Shown here piece by piece: positions 12,276 through 23,530 of a DNA stretch of 64,000 bases. The first letter of the stretch is position 1. Each line of letters begins with the position of its first letter. The position numbers and the translations under genes are program-made. Below the pieces are notes generated by a model. It was not told where the DNA came from. It saw nothing but the letters and a program-made list of their open reading frames with translations, and ran no database searches. Source of the stretch: Ichthyophis bannanicus (lineage: Eukaryota; Chordata; Amphibia; Gymnophiona; Ichthyophiidae); the NCBI GenBank assembly GCA_033557465.1, contig CM066045.1:134623596-134687595 (forward strand), given 5' to 3'.

Positions 12276-12357
12276 ACCTCACTCTTAAGGCAGGTTATGT
12301 GGAGTATGATTTCAGACTCTCAAATTTACTACTAATGCTCACTGTAGTATTTGCTAG
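12231..12357 (+). repeat. Dispersed repeat fragment, shared with 27809-27996 (left part)
   Basis: TTTCTCCAAATAG, TGACAGCAATGAACCTC, GGTTATGTGGAGTATGAT and CTCAAATTTACTACTAATGC have close matches in order at 27815-27930. The continuation of the 27.8-kb copy appears here only after a gap, at 13325, so the repeat is either split by about 1 kb of other DNA or internally deleted in the other copy. Confidence 0.5.
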
Positions 12358-13324
12358 AAATGTAAAGGCCTAAAGCTTTGTTTCATTCAGTTTCCTGTGT
12401 TTGCAGAAATGTTTGTTTTGTTCTGTTTTAATTTCACCACTTCTTGTCTATTGTTACTAGTGCATTATTGAGCAGTAGTACATGCTATGGACAAGTAAGT
12501 GGCATTTTAGAAAGGATTTCCAGGGCAAAACATCTGAGAAAACCCAGGGACGTTTACATTTCAGCCTGATTTTAGAAACATGGATGTCCCCAAATGGACA
12601 TGGATGGAAACAGCTTCTTGGACGTTCCAGCTGGCGTTTTCCAGAGGGGTCATCCATCTTCAGTGATATTGCAGACACTCAGATGTGCAGTGGGTGGTTA
12701 GATTCACATGCAGGTTTCTGTGCCCAGGAAATATTGACAATGATGATGACATTGCATTGTGTCTTTCCCCTAGTAGTATTGACGCTATGAAATGAACACT
12801 TGTTTTGCGCCTCATTTGTGGAAAGGAGCAGGTGTAGGCATGGACACCTCAACAATCGGAGTCTAATGTACTTGTGCTGTTCTGGAATCACACTGCAACA
12901 CACATCCAGACTATTGCTCTGGCACATACCCTGTTCTACGTGGCCATTCTCATGCTAGGGACATCCATATACCCGGTTTCTAACATAGCTCCAGTGATGC
13001 CATTGTGAATTCAACATCTGTGTACCCATTTTCAGACATCCAAAATATGAATAGGGCTTCTAAAATAACTGTGCCTTATTATACAATAGTGTGCACTATT
13101 CATGCATGGACAAATAGCATGAACTATTGCCTAACAGGGCACACTATGATTCAATAGTGCATACTATTTGCCCATAGCACACACTAATGTTTAATGGTGC
13201 ACACTATTAATAATAGAAAGGAAATGACAAAATTGTTGTTTAAAAATGATATGAAATGAAATAGGAAATATTGTTGACATTCCCCATTTTGTTTCAAGCA
13301 AATGTACATCCCTTGTACTTTAAC
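12358..13324. other. Unassigned sequence separating two parts of a dispersed repeat
   Basis: No recognisable coding sequence. From 13060 to 13215 there is an irregular cluster of the palindromic word TAGTGTGCACTATT and derivatives in both orientations. Confidence 0.4.
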
Positions 13325-13400
13325 TGTGCCAAAGAGAGCCTCCTGGAGTCCCTAAGAGGTCATACAAGTAACGTGCTGCTCAGCTACTACAGTATGTGAC
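13325..13400 (+). repeat. Dispersed repeat fragment, shared with 27809-27996 (right part)
   Basis: GCCAAAGAGAGCCTCCTGGA and the following GTCCCTAAGAGGT correspond to the right half of the repeat at 27947-27990. Confidence 0.45.
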
Positions 13401-16310
13401 ACTCTTTGTGTCTATGGCTAATAAGGGGACAAAGGGAACTGTAGCTCACAGCAGTGATGTACCAAGGGCAGAGTGGTAGATACGAGTCAGGAGGGGGGAA
13501 TGCCACTGGCTCACTGCACACTGATACCCTTCCCAGAAGATTAGAACTAAAGTAGGGCCCTGAAAACGTCACATCTATATCAGAGGAATATGAAACCGTG
13601 ACTTACCTTTTCTGTTACATTTACTTTTTCAAAATGCAGTTTGTATTGCTGTTTAACTATGTCACAGAAATGGTAATAAATTAACGAAATGTGCTAAATT
13701 GGATACCAAACTATTCCAATGAGCATGCATTGAAAATATGTTCGGTGTCGTAATGAAATTTGTTTTTTCTCTTATATTGTGTAATTTTTCTATGTATTTT
13801 TTTGTTTTATTTTATGCTTTTGATATTTTTCCTTTTTCTAAGAGAAAGCAAAATGAAGAAGACAGAAAAGGAGAGACCTACTGAGCACCAGAAGAGTTTA
13901 TGCGTCCAGATACCAGCCAGATTAAGCATAAGGCATAATACATAAACGTGAGTATACTAAAAACACACAATATTTTTATTCATAGGTACGTACTAAGAGC
14001 CAGAGATACTAAGGTGTGTTTATGGAATAACACATTTTTTGCCAAATAATGTGCATTAATTGATCCTATTTGCTTTTCTTTTGGGGGGGGGGAGGAATTG
14101 TTTGTTTTTTAACACAATGTGTGTTGATAGTGATATGCAAAACATGCAAATGCATGCAAAGCTGATCATTATTATGCAAAATGAATAACACAGTTTGTAG
14201 TAAACTTTGAAAAGCAGGGTTATGCATGGAAAGATAATGCTGCCTGAATATGTCTCATAATCTTTCCTTCCTGAAAGCAGTGGTCTGCTAATGTGTAACC
14301 TGATGCACCTGGGTAACAGCTTAAAGGGGCCATTGCATTAAAAAAGCACACCTCCCCTCATCCATGATCAAAACTTTTGCATCACCTGGCACTTACCAGA
14401 GGATTTTCTGGGTACTCCTGTCCCATTTCAGAATGGCAGCTTCAGCCCCCTAATGGTACTCTGAGGTACAACAGGTCAGTGAACCTGTTCGTAAATGTTC
14501 ACTCTGTATAAAAATGCAACAGTATGTTGTTTTATGTAGCTTAGCAACTAAGACTCAAGTTGAAAAACGAAGATGCAAGAATATTGAACATCAACAGAGG
14601 AGAAATGACCAGGAGGTGAGGGGAACCTAACAGAAGGGACTCATTAGTTAAACAGTTAGGGAAAACAGGGTAGAGTCTGTGGTGAAGAGACTAGGGGAAG
14701 ACCAAGTATAGGGGATGAATAATTGGTTTGATGATTGTTTTCTAATGGAAAATGAAGCAACAAATATCCATACATAGCATTAGAGAGAGGTCCCCAATTT
14801 TTTGGAACAAAACAGCTGAATATGTTGACCCCATGCACGTTAAGCTAGCTGAAGCCAGTATTGGAAATGATAGAAGGGCCTGTTGGGAGAAACAAAGTTA
14901 ACCTGTGGGAGCGTAACTGAGCAGCAACTGGGAAAGATGCTCAGGTGCCGCTTGGTTCAAGCATGTGAAGACAAAGCATGTTGTGTGAATTGTTCCTTAT
15001 GCTCAACTGGGAACCAATCAAATTCCTTCAAAATTAGCTTAACACAGTGGGTGGATTTGACTCCTACCTATAGTCTTGCTGCTGCATTCCCTAGAAGCTG
15101 GAACCACTTGAGACTGCCATGGAACAAGGAATTACAGTAGTCTAAGTGGTTAATGATCAGTGATCATTTTAGCACAGGCTTATAATGTGTGTCCTTTTTT
15201 TTTTATAAACAGAGCTTTTGCTTCAACACATGATTAAATGGCAAATGATAGTTCAGCAATTCTTTGTCATTTTCGATAGAAAAGTAAATAAAAAAGAATA
15301 GGTCATTCAGTGAGTAACAGCTGATCTACACTTGTAATGTCTACCTGAGATTTTCTATTCATTTTTTTAGCTTTAGCCAGAATATTTGGTTTTCGTATTA
15401 TAGACCCACATTGTGCTGCCATTGTTGGCGATGCTTACTCTTAATGGTGGCTAGCATATGATTTTATTGCTGCCATAATCGTTTTGGCAGTGTTGCGCTG
15501 TGCTATTCCAAAGCATTAATGTGCAGAGAGTTTATGTGCTAGGCACAAAGATCCCCAGCAAGGTCTTCAAATGGCCCCAAAATAATGCAAAGAATGTAAC
15601 TTCAGGAGTATGTTGTTCTTACTTCTCTTAGTATTACGTATACGGTTATTTTTTGATAACTGAGAAGGTAACTAAGATATTTATGCATACATCTCAGTTT
15701 AGTTGGCAGCAGTCAAAGAGGATGCCAGTGGTAGGTGTTTTTTGCTAGCCACGATGGTTGTGTCAACTTTTGTCTCAGAATGTTTCGTACTGAGCAGTGC
15801 AGTGTTATAGTAGCTGTATTAATTCTAGAATAAAGTAGATTTCTTTCCATGTTGTGATAACTTGTAAATGAGCTTTCGGAGCTAAGCAGAGCCCTTCTTC
15901 ACATGGGATCTGTGTGTCATATAAAGCAATGCAGAGGTATCCTGGTTGTTCTGGGGTGCTGAAAAATAGCCAGCTAATGTTCCTATGCTTATTGGGCAGA
16001 GATAGATGATGAAGAGTGGCCAGGAGGAGCAGTGTGACTCCCCCAGCCAGTGCTGTACCATTGAGAGAGACGCATGGTAGGAGTGTGCATTTATGAACAT
16101 GCATTTGGTTCATCTGGTGCCCAAAATGATGTGTGCATGCAATCAATTGTATGCTCCAATATCTACAAATTACTGTGCATACAATCAATTTGCATGTGCA
16201 GGGAAGTTCTAGTGCACTTACAAGTTTCCCATTTAAAATGAATGTACAAAAGACACACATCAAAACTGAGAAAAACTTGTGAAATCTGCAAACCAAATGA
16301 TCGTTGTTTT
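13401..16310. other. No gene seen
   Basis: AT-rich sequence. The longest open frame (16296 to 15805, minus) gives an unrecognised hydrophobic translation and has no supporting signal. A GAAGAAGGGCTC...CTCCGAAAGCTC segment on the minus strand near 15860-15900 resembles part of a hammerhead core but lacks stem III. Confidence 0.5.
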
Positions 16311-16385
16311 GGCCATGGACATTGATATTGCATGGACATTGATATTGATATTTAATGGATATTGATATTGCATGGACATCAGAGG
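16311..16385 (+). repeat. Short tandem repeat, unit CATGGACATTGATATTG
   Basis: Three to four imperfect copies of a 17-18-bp unit with internal GATATT duplications. Confidence 0.75.
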
Positions 16386-16429
16386 ATAGAGTTGGAAAGA
16401 CAAAGCATTTCTTCTAAATAAAAATTTCC

Positions 16430-17060
16430 ACAATTTATCAGTACTAATATTATTGGTGTGGAGGCACATTCTAATGTGTGCGTCCAGGCCGCTGTGTGCT
16501 GGATCGGAATCGGGACACACAGGGGCAGACCAGATTCTGCTCGTACAGGGACTAGATGTGCCCCCGCAGGATCAGAATTGGGTCTAGGGTCTATACGTGC
16601 AGGTGGGGACTTGATTCTGATCAGTCTGCATGTACAGAGCCATGCCCGGCTAACTCTGTCAGGCTCCTGAATGGAGCTGTGGTGCCATCGCGTCCGGTTG
16701 CCATGGCACCACAGTTCCATTCAGGAGCCGTGATCCACAGCCGCCGATCAGAAGTTCCTTTCTCTGCAGCCTGATCCCCCGACCTAGTCTCCCATGGCCA
16801 GGGTCTGGCTGCAGGGAATCCCCTGCACCCCCTCACCTTTTTGGCACTGCCCAGGCTTGCCATCCCCCCCCATCCAGTCTGCTGACTCCGGACATACAAG
16901 GCTGACTTCAGAATCAGTCCTGTACATCCGTGACTGCGGATTGCCCATTGCCTGCACTCACCCCGCCTCCATGATGCTCCCTCCCACCCCTGTCTAAGCC
17001 TCCCCGTACAAACTCCTTGTTCATACAGGGAGGCTTTCATTGGGGATGGCAAGGGGGGCA
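16430..17060 (-). repeat. GC-rich hairpin repeat, copy 2
   Basis: Inverted relative to copy 1 at 9110-9640. The hairpin arms are 27 nt (16662-16688 and 16703-16729) with one mismatch. The block order matches copy 1, including the CCCTGGCCATGG block at 16789-16806 in reverse orientation. The two hairpins differ in sequence but each remains self-complementary. Confidence 0.55.
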
Positions 17061-17689
17061 AATAGCGGGGATGTTGGAATAGACTCCATAGTGCCTAGAA
17101 CAGAGTACTTTGAAAACTGGTACAGCATCCTTGGGTAAAATTTACCCACGGACTATGCATAGGTGGGCAGTGTGGAAATTGCCCAGAGAAGGGGTCATTT
17201 TATAAAACACCATGTAACTTTTGTGGAGGAAAAGTGCATAAGCTGCAGTAGTTGTAAAAGGGAGTGTACACACACAAAGTACCTGCACAAGTTTATATTT
17301 GCTGTCAGCTACACACAAATTTGTTGGGCTATCATACATGTGTATTTTATAAAACAAATACCAGGCCAATGTTTGGGGGCTGCAACCAAAACAGTTACTC
17401 TGGGCTCCTTGCCTGCCCAAAAGTGAAGGAGGTACAGCCTGCTGTGAGGTTTGGGGCCCTATATGAAATTTCTACCTTGGGGCCCTAGTATGTCTAAAAG
17501 TAACACTGAATATATAGAGAAGTCCAACCCTAGCCTCCAGGAGCACCTCTGACCAAATCAGACAGGTATGTGTGCAGAGAGTGCTTGCTCATCAATTTAG
17601 GAGCCCATTTTGCAGGCAGTTTTATGAAAGGTGATTTCAACACGTAGAGCAGTGTTATATGCTCAGCGGTACCTCTTAAAATTACTCAA
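17061..17689. other. No gene seen
   Basis: No recognisable coding sequence or repeat boundary. Confidence 0.4.
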
Positions 17690-18050
17690 TGTTCTGAGAA
17701 CTCACGGGATAAATACTGCACATACAGTAAGATTTTCTGGGAAAGCTGCAGCATGCAAGCTGGGGCCAGGATAATACTGCAGCTCTGCTGGGCCTCTTAA
17801 TTATTTAAACATACTAGAGATTATGGTACATGGTCGTTAGAATTCCCAGACCTAGGTTTAGATAAATGATTACGGAGGGCGGTGGAATGATGTTTGTGCG
17901 TGAATGCCAACATTACACATACTGTAAATAAGATTTTCCAGGGAAGCTGCAACATACAAACTGGGGCCAGGATAATAATCCGGCTATGCTGTTCCTCTTA
18001 TTTAAACATGCTGGTGATTACGGTACAGGATTGTTAGAATTCCCAAGTCG
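17690..18050 (+). repeat. Local tandem duplication of a ~130-bp segment
   Basis: About 17715-17853 and 17908-18046 share, in order, CATACAGTAAGATTTTC / CATACTGTAAATAAGATT, GGGGCCAGGATAATA, CTCTTA...TTTAAACAT, GATTA(T/C)GGTACA and GTTAGAATTCCCA. The copies are separated by about 55 bases. No function apparent. Confidence 0.8.
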
Positions 18051-18556
18051 CTGTCTCCTTTAATAATTATTTTGGTGCTTTACAACAGCTACTAAAAAGA
18101 TACTGCAGAAAGCTGTGAAATCAAACACCGGTGAAAAGAACGTGAAGAATTCATTAAAAAGGTGGCAATGAGGATTTAAATAGAAGAGACCTGAACGATA
18201 GTGACATCAAGACAAGCTCACTGGGGTCAAGTCTTGGTACCCCATCCCTGTGCCATTTGGCCAACACTCCCTACACTGGATAAGAAACAAGATGAATAGT
18301 GAGACAAAATGATGGATTTTCTGTTCCTACATTAGTAAACTTATGCATGTCTTTGGGGGGAGAGGGGAGGGTGAGGTTTGAAGAGAGATGATAAAGTGTG
18401 TCTTTTTATGGTAGCAGGGATTGCATGAGGCAACTATATAACTGGTGGTGTTTATGTATTTGTGTCTATCTTGAGATAGCGCGTGCCTCTGTGAGTGTGT
18501 ATGTCTGTGTGAGTGTGTTTGTGCGTATGTATGGTGCAATGGTGGAATGCTTGTAT

Positions 18557-18717
18557 CTCCAGGAACAAGCAGGAATGTAGTCTTCACATATGGGTATCGT
18601 CGGTACCGACGGAGCCTGGCGGGAACGCTCCCCAGCGTCCAATTAGAAAGCTTTTGGGAGCATCCTACAGCGCCTGCGTGCTGTCTTCCCGCCTTTCCCA
18701 ACTGCCTCTCTCCAGTT
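18557..18717 (+). repeat. DIRS left inverted terminal repeat
   Basis: Begins AGGAACAAGCAGGAATGTAG after a few boundary bases and contains CACATATGGGTATCGTCGG. It is complementary to 23074-23237. Confidence 0.9.
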
Positions 18718-18951
18718 CTTCATTTTCCGCGGAGCCAGCAGGTCGTTGTTCCTGTCACCGCAGAAAATGTTTTCCTTATTCTCCTCTTTTTTGTGGTCGC
18801 ATCTGCCTTCCTTGACGCTATACCGGTACCGCCGGTTTTTCTTTTTCTTTCTTTCTTTCTTTAAAAAAAAAAATATATATACTATTTTTTTCAAAATTTT
18901 TCCAGGTGCATGCGCCATTTTGGGCCTTAGGCCCAAAAACTTTATTCCACT

Positions 18952-20757
18952 ATGGAAAAACCCGCTTCGGGTTTCAAAAAGTGCACCAAGCGTGGCGGTA
19001 CCATCACCGTCACCGTCACCGACACCCATGAGTGGTGTCTTAAATGTTTAGGTGCCTTGATGTCCAAGAGGGGTCGACAAAATCGATCTGCTAAGCTCAG
19101 CACCCTTTTTCCCTCCGATGCAGCTTCTGTGGCATCGACGTCTTCCAGGGCTTCGTCTTCCTCCCACGGATCTCAGGTAACTAAACATAAGTCTGGTCGG
19201 TCCTCAAAGGGTAGATCTCCTTCTAAGCATCGAGATGCCTCTGGCGTTGCCCTTGAGGGTTCTGTACCGGCAAAATTGCCCCGGCGGGAGGCTTTGGCTT
19301 CCAAAGCATTATCAGGGCTCCAGGATGTTCTCGAGGCCTCAACCTCGACAGAACTACTGGTGCCATGCTCTGGGGTACCGGCTGCTTTCTCCAGTACCGA
19401 CACCCAGGCATCGGCAGCATCGATAGACCAGAGGTTCCTGGCTATTGAACGCAGTCTGGCGGCTCTCCTTGCGGCATCGACACCCTCGGAACCGCGTCAG
19501 ACAGTTCAACCGGTACCGGTACCGACAGCATCAGCATCGACATCGGTGTCTGCTTTGCCGGCACCGAGTCATGCTATGCCTTCTGGTACCGATACACCGG
19601 TACTGATTCCCCCCGGTACCGACTTTGGTCGGTACGGGTATCGTGCTCTACAAGAGCATCCAGACAGAAGGTACTTTGAATCCTCGGAGGAGTCTGAGGA
19701 TTCTGACGATTCTGTCGGTACCGGAATACTTCTCCCAGAGGAGCCTTCCTCTCCTAAATGTAGGATGTCTCCTCCAGAAGATATCTCCTTTCAGGATTTT
19801 ATCAGGGAGGTGGCTTGAGATCTTTCCATTACTGTGGCTCCTGGAACAGAGCCCAGAGCAAAGGAGTTGGAGATTCTTCAATATCGCAAAGCTCCTAAGG
19901 AGGCAGCTACTTTGCCTATCCATGAGATCTTACATGATCTCATGCTAAGAATGTGGGAAACACCTCTTACCACCTCTCCTCACTCTCGTAGACTGGATAC
20001 CATGTATCGAGTCCCTCCTTGTCCTGGTTTCCAGAAGACTCAGCTTCCTCACCACTCTTTTGTAGTGGAATCAGCTATGAGAAGGATCAGGAGTACAAAG
20101 AGGCATGCCTCTAATCCTCCAGGACGTGAGTGTAGAACCTTGGATGCCTTTGGACGTCGTACTTTCCAGGCTTCCATGCTTTCTGCCAGGATCAATTCCT
20201 ATATTTTATATGTGGGAATGTTCCTTAAAGAAGTCACAGGAGATTTAGAGGTTCTTAGCCCTCTCCTTCCTGAAGATAAGAGGCAGGATTTTCTCACTCT
20301 GGTTAAACATGCCCAGGATGTTTCTAAATTTGTCAATTGTGCAGCTTTTGACTGTTTTGAGTGCATAAGCAGAACCTCTGCCATTGCCATAGGTGCACGT
20401 AGAATTGCCTGGCTCCAGGCATCCGATTTGGAGCTGTGGGTGCAGGACAAATTGGGCAATATCCCTTGTACAGGTGAGAATCTATTCGGCAAAAATTGGC
20501 AAGAGAAAGCCAATGAGTTGAATGCTGACAACTCCACTTTGGATAGGTTATCCAAAGCCACAGCTGATCCTGCAAGGAAGAAATCTTTCAAGAAACCATT
20601 CTTCTCAAAAAAGAAGAGGTTCTACCCCTCTTATTCCCAGCAGGGACGTTCCGCAGGTCAGCCTGCCCGGAATAGTCAGCAACCATCTAAACAAAGGAAA
20701 GTAAAGACTGCTAAGCGTCAACCATCTCAGCAGTCTCAGTCTCCACAAGGCCTTTGA
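18952..20757 (+). pseudogene. DIRS gag-like protein, one in-frame stop
   Basis: Frame 1 is open from ATG 18952 to a TGA at 19816-19818 and open again in the same frame to the terminal stop at 20755-20757, about 600 residues in all. Residues 8-34 resemble the zinc-ribbon-like start of DIRS gag proteins (C11, then H26, C29 and C32 in DTHEWCLKCLG); the second cysteine of the first pair appears replaced by Arg14. A long Ser/Ala/Pro-rich region follows, then a conserved helical part (LPEDKRQDFLTLVKHAQ, near residues 440-456), and a Lys/Gln-rich tail (KKPFFSKKKRFYP) suited to RNA binding. The stop could have arisen from a CGA arginine codon by CpG decay. Serine codons and GGTACC words give this region unusual base composition. 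Confidence 0.85.
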
Positions 20758-20782
20758 CTTTCATCTAGAGAACTTAGTCTTC

Positions 20783-21780
20783 TTGGCTCTCAATGGACCA
20801 GAGCCTTCCACCATTCCAGGAAGGTTGTGTCATTTTGCCCCCAGATGGGGGCAGATAACAGCAGAACATTGGACTCTCTCCATCATAAAAGAGGGGTACA
20901 AGCTTCATTTTATCTGCATTCCCCCTCCCACAATGGTAAGACAGTTCAATTCTCAGACCTCTCTCATCAACCTGTTAGATCAAGAGGTCACTATGCTTCT
21001 TGCCCAAGGGGCAATAGAAGAGGTACCCATTCCTCAACAGGGTACAGGGTTTTACTCCCCCTATTTCCTTATCCCACAGAAAACAGGGGGACACAGACCT
21101 ATTTTAGACCTCAGAGAATTGAACAAATTCCTGTTCAAAGAGAAATTCAAGATGATTTCTCTGGGAACTCTGCTGCCATACCTTCAGAGTCAGGATTGGC
21201 TTTGTTCTCTAGATCTCAAGGATGCGTACCCTCATGTTCTCATCCATCCAACTCACAGAAAATTCCTTCGGTTCCTTGTCCAAGGAAAGCACTACCAATA
21301 CAGGGTGCTTCCTTTGGGCCTGGCCTCAGCACCAAGGGTGTTCACGAAATGCATGGCTGTATTAGCAGCATTTCTTCGCACTCTAGGAATATTCGTCTTC
21401 CCCTACTTAGACAACTGGCTCATTCGAGCCCCATCAGAGTCAGAGGCCAGGACTTCTCTATCTTGCACAATGCGTATCCTTCAGTATTTGGGTCTGGTCA
21501 TAAACATCCCAAAATACAGTCTAACTCCCACTCAGTCTCTAGAGTTCATAGGAGCTTTGCTGGATACCAGAAAAGCAAGGGGCCTATCTACCCCAGGCCC
21601 GTTGCCTTCGCATAGTGCAGTTAGCTTCTCAAGCAGTGCTAAAGCCTCATCTCACTGCTCGAGAAATGTTACAACTACTAGGCCACATGGCATCTACCGT
21701 GCATGTGGTTCTTTATGCTCACCTCCATATGAGAGCAACCCAGTGGACTTTGTCCACTCAATGGACAACGGATATCCTTT
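20783..21780 (+). pseudogene. DIRS reverse transcriptase, frameshifted, RNase H missing
   Basis: Recognisable RT motifs in order: GGHRPILDLRELNKF, the first catalytic aspartate in SLDLKDAYPHV, LPLGLASAPRVFTKCM, and the polymerase box YLDNWLI at 21404-21424. DIRS enzymes usually have YLDD; here the second aspartate codon is AAC (21413-21415). After EFIGALLDTRKA (about 21580) a one-base shift moves the coding frame; reading continues as AYLPQARCLRIVQLASQA and then LLGHMASTVHVVLYAHLHMR. At about 21770-21785 the RT-connection sequence passes directly into recombinase sequence. The RNase H domain, and any methylase domain, is therefore absent. Confidence 0.88.
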
Positions 21781-21784
21781 ATGC

Positions 21785-22772
21785 TTCTAGAAAACCTTCT
21801 ACAAGACACTCTTATGCTTTCAAGTGGAAAAGGTTTACCATATGGTGCTCGCAGAAGGGTCTTAACCCCCTTGCGATACCTCTGGAATCATTGCTAGAGT
21901 ATCTCCTTCATTTATCCAATGTAGGACTTAAAACTAACTCAGTAAGAGTCCATTTAAGTACTATTGCGGCTTCTTTCAAGCCTTTAAATGGACAACCTAT
22001 TTCCTCCCATCCTCTCATTGCAAGATTTATGAGAGGCCTTCTTCTAACTAAGCCTCCCATTAAGCCACCACCAGTGGCATGGGACTTCAATCTGGTTCTT
22101 GGCCAGCTCATGAAGCCACCTTTCGAACCCTTAGCTACTACCTCGTTGAAATTCCTTTCTTGAAAGGTTATCTTTCTCATTTCAATCACATCAGCACGTT
22201 GCATCAGTGAGTTGCAGGCACTAGTGGCTGATCCACCTTATACAAGGTTCCATCATGACAAGGTAGTCCTTAGGACTCATCCACACTTTATGCCAAAGGT
22301 GGTCTCGCCTTTTCATCTTAACCAAGCGGTCTACCTGCCTGTGTTTTTTCCAAGGCCTCATGCATCAAATGCAGAAAGGAATCTTCATACTTTGGACTGT
22401 AAAAGAGCTTTAGCTTTTTACTTGCAAAGAACACAGCAACATGGAAAGTCCTCTCAACTCTTTGTTGCTTTTGATCCTTCTCATTTGGGACTTCCAGTCT
22501 CCAAGAGAACACTGTCCAACTGGATTGCACAGTGTATTTCCTTTGCCTTTCAGAGTAAGAACCTTCCTCTGGAGGGCCATGTCACAGCTCACAATGTGAG
22601 AGCCATGGCAGCTTCAATGGCTCACCTGCATTCTGTGTCTATCGACGACATCTGTCGAGCAGCCACTTGGGCCTCAGTTCATACCTTCACAGCCCATCAC
22701 TGCCTGGACAAGGACTCCCGCCAGGATGCCTTGTTTGGTCAGGCTGTTCTCCAACACCTGTTCCATACCTAA
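21785..22772 (+). pseudogene. DIRS tyrosine recombinase, one stop, catalytic residues mutated
   Basis: The SAM-like N-terminal DNA-binding domain begins SRKPSTRHSYAFKWKRF. A TGA at 22161-22163 interrupts an otherwise continuous frame (probably TGG originally). The catalytic domain contains SARCISELQAL, HNVRAMAAS (the HxxR box, His at 22590-22592) and TWASVHTFTAHHCLD. In related proteins the residue before ISEL is the catalytic Arg, here Cys (TGC, 22200-22202), and the nucleophile Tyr is expected before CLD, here His (CAC, 22698-22700). Both are single C/T transitions. The assignment to DIRS recombinase is firm; which positions are catalytic is from memory of the family. Confidence 0.85.
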
Positions 22773-22889
22773 TCAACTCCTACCCGCCATCCCTGTTTGG
22801 ATGCCAGAGATCCATGGGGGGAAGTGGAGCCCTGTTCAGGGACACACAACTTCTGGGGTCTCTCCCTGGCATCTAAAGCTAGGGAGTCC

Positions 22890-22988
22890 CCATATGTGAA
22901 GACTACATTCCTGCTTGTTCCTGCAGATAGCATAGTTACTCACCTGTAACAGGTGATCTCCGGGAACAGCAGGAATTTAGTCTTCACA
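22890..22988 (+). repeat. DIRS internal complementary region
   Basis: The first half (CATATGTGAAGACTACATTC onward to about 22930) is complementary to the left terminus; the second half (CATAGTTACTCACCTGTAAC onward) is complementary to the right terminus including its extension. This region is thought to template closure of the circular cDNA. Confidence 0.88.
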
Positions 22989-23073
22989 ACCTACCCACCT
23001 CCCCTAGGAGTTGTATCTCTCTATCTGTCTCTTTCTCTTTCCCTCTCTCTCTCTTTGTCTCAGCTTTAAACTC

Positions 23074-23264
23074 AACTGGAGAGAGGCAGTTGGGAAAGGC
23101 GTGAAGGCAGCATGCAGGCGCTGTGGGATGCTCCCAAAAGCTTTCTAATTGGACGCTGGGGAGAGTTCCCGCGCAGGCTCCGTCGGTACCGACGATACCC
23201 ATATGTGAAGATTAAATTCCTGCTGTTCCCGGAGATCACCTGTTACAGGTGAGTAACTATGCTG
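23074..23264 (-). repeat. DIRS right inverted terminal repeat with extension
   Basis: Inverted copy of 18557-18717 followed by the right-end extension ending ACTATGCT at about 23264. A TC-rich microsatellite (23010-23060) lies just inside. Confidence 0.88.
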
Positions 23265-23530
23265 TGTGGGTGGGATACAGTAGTGGGTTACTTCTCTATG
23301 GGTGGGGTGTGGGACTGTGGTGCATATGTGTGTGTGATGGGTGGGTGGGGTGCTTCTGTGTGTGTGTGGTACGGAGATGGGTTGTGTGGTGCTGCGGTGG
23401 GGTGCCTCTGTAAATGTGTGGCACAGAGGTGAGGTGCCTCTGTGATGCAGAGATGGGGTGCTTGTTTGTGTGTGTGTATAGTGCTGGGGTAGGGTGCCTC
23501 TGAACATGTGTGGTATGGGGGTGGGATGTA
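23265..23530 (+). repeat. GT-rich irregular minisatellite
   Basis: About six imperfect units of 40-45 bp built around GGGTGCCTCTG and GTGTGTGTGG. The minus-strand translation is a meaningless His/Thr/Pro-rich repeat. Confidence 0.75.

Larger units (their letters stand above)
18553..23264 (+). mobile_element. DIRS-type tyrosine-recombinase retrotransposon
   Basis: About 4.7 kb flanked by inverted terminal repeats: 18557-18717 is matched in inverted orientation at 23074-23237, including the palindrome CGTCGGTACCGACG. The right end carries an extension (GGTGAGTAACTATGCT) absent from the left. An internal complementary region at 22890-22988 combines sequence complementary to both ends. This is the known DIRS architecture, which is copied through a circle and inserted by a tyrosine recombinase without target duplication. 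Inside, on the plus strand, are gag, RT and recombinase. The order is right but RNase H is missing and there are two internal stops and a frameshift, so this copy is not autonomous. Confidence 0.93.

Noticed and set aside
15860..15900. Third hammerhead motif on the minus strand
   Set aside because: GAAGAAG...CCGAAAGCTC resembles part of the core, but there is no stem III and no U-H cleavage site.
15805..16296. 163-residue open frame on the minus strand
   Set aside because: Cys/Leu/His-rich translation with no recognisable domain, splice context or homologue; best explained by chance.
20827..21615. 262-residue plus-strand frame in the DIRS
   Set aside because: Shadow frame of the reverse transcriptase; Ser/His-rich with no motif.
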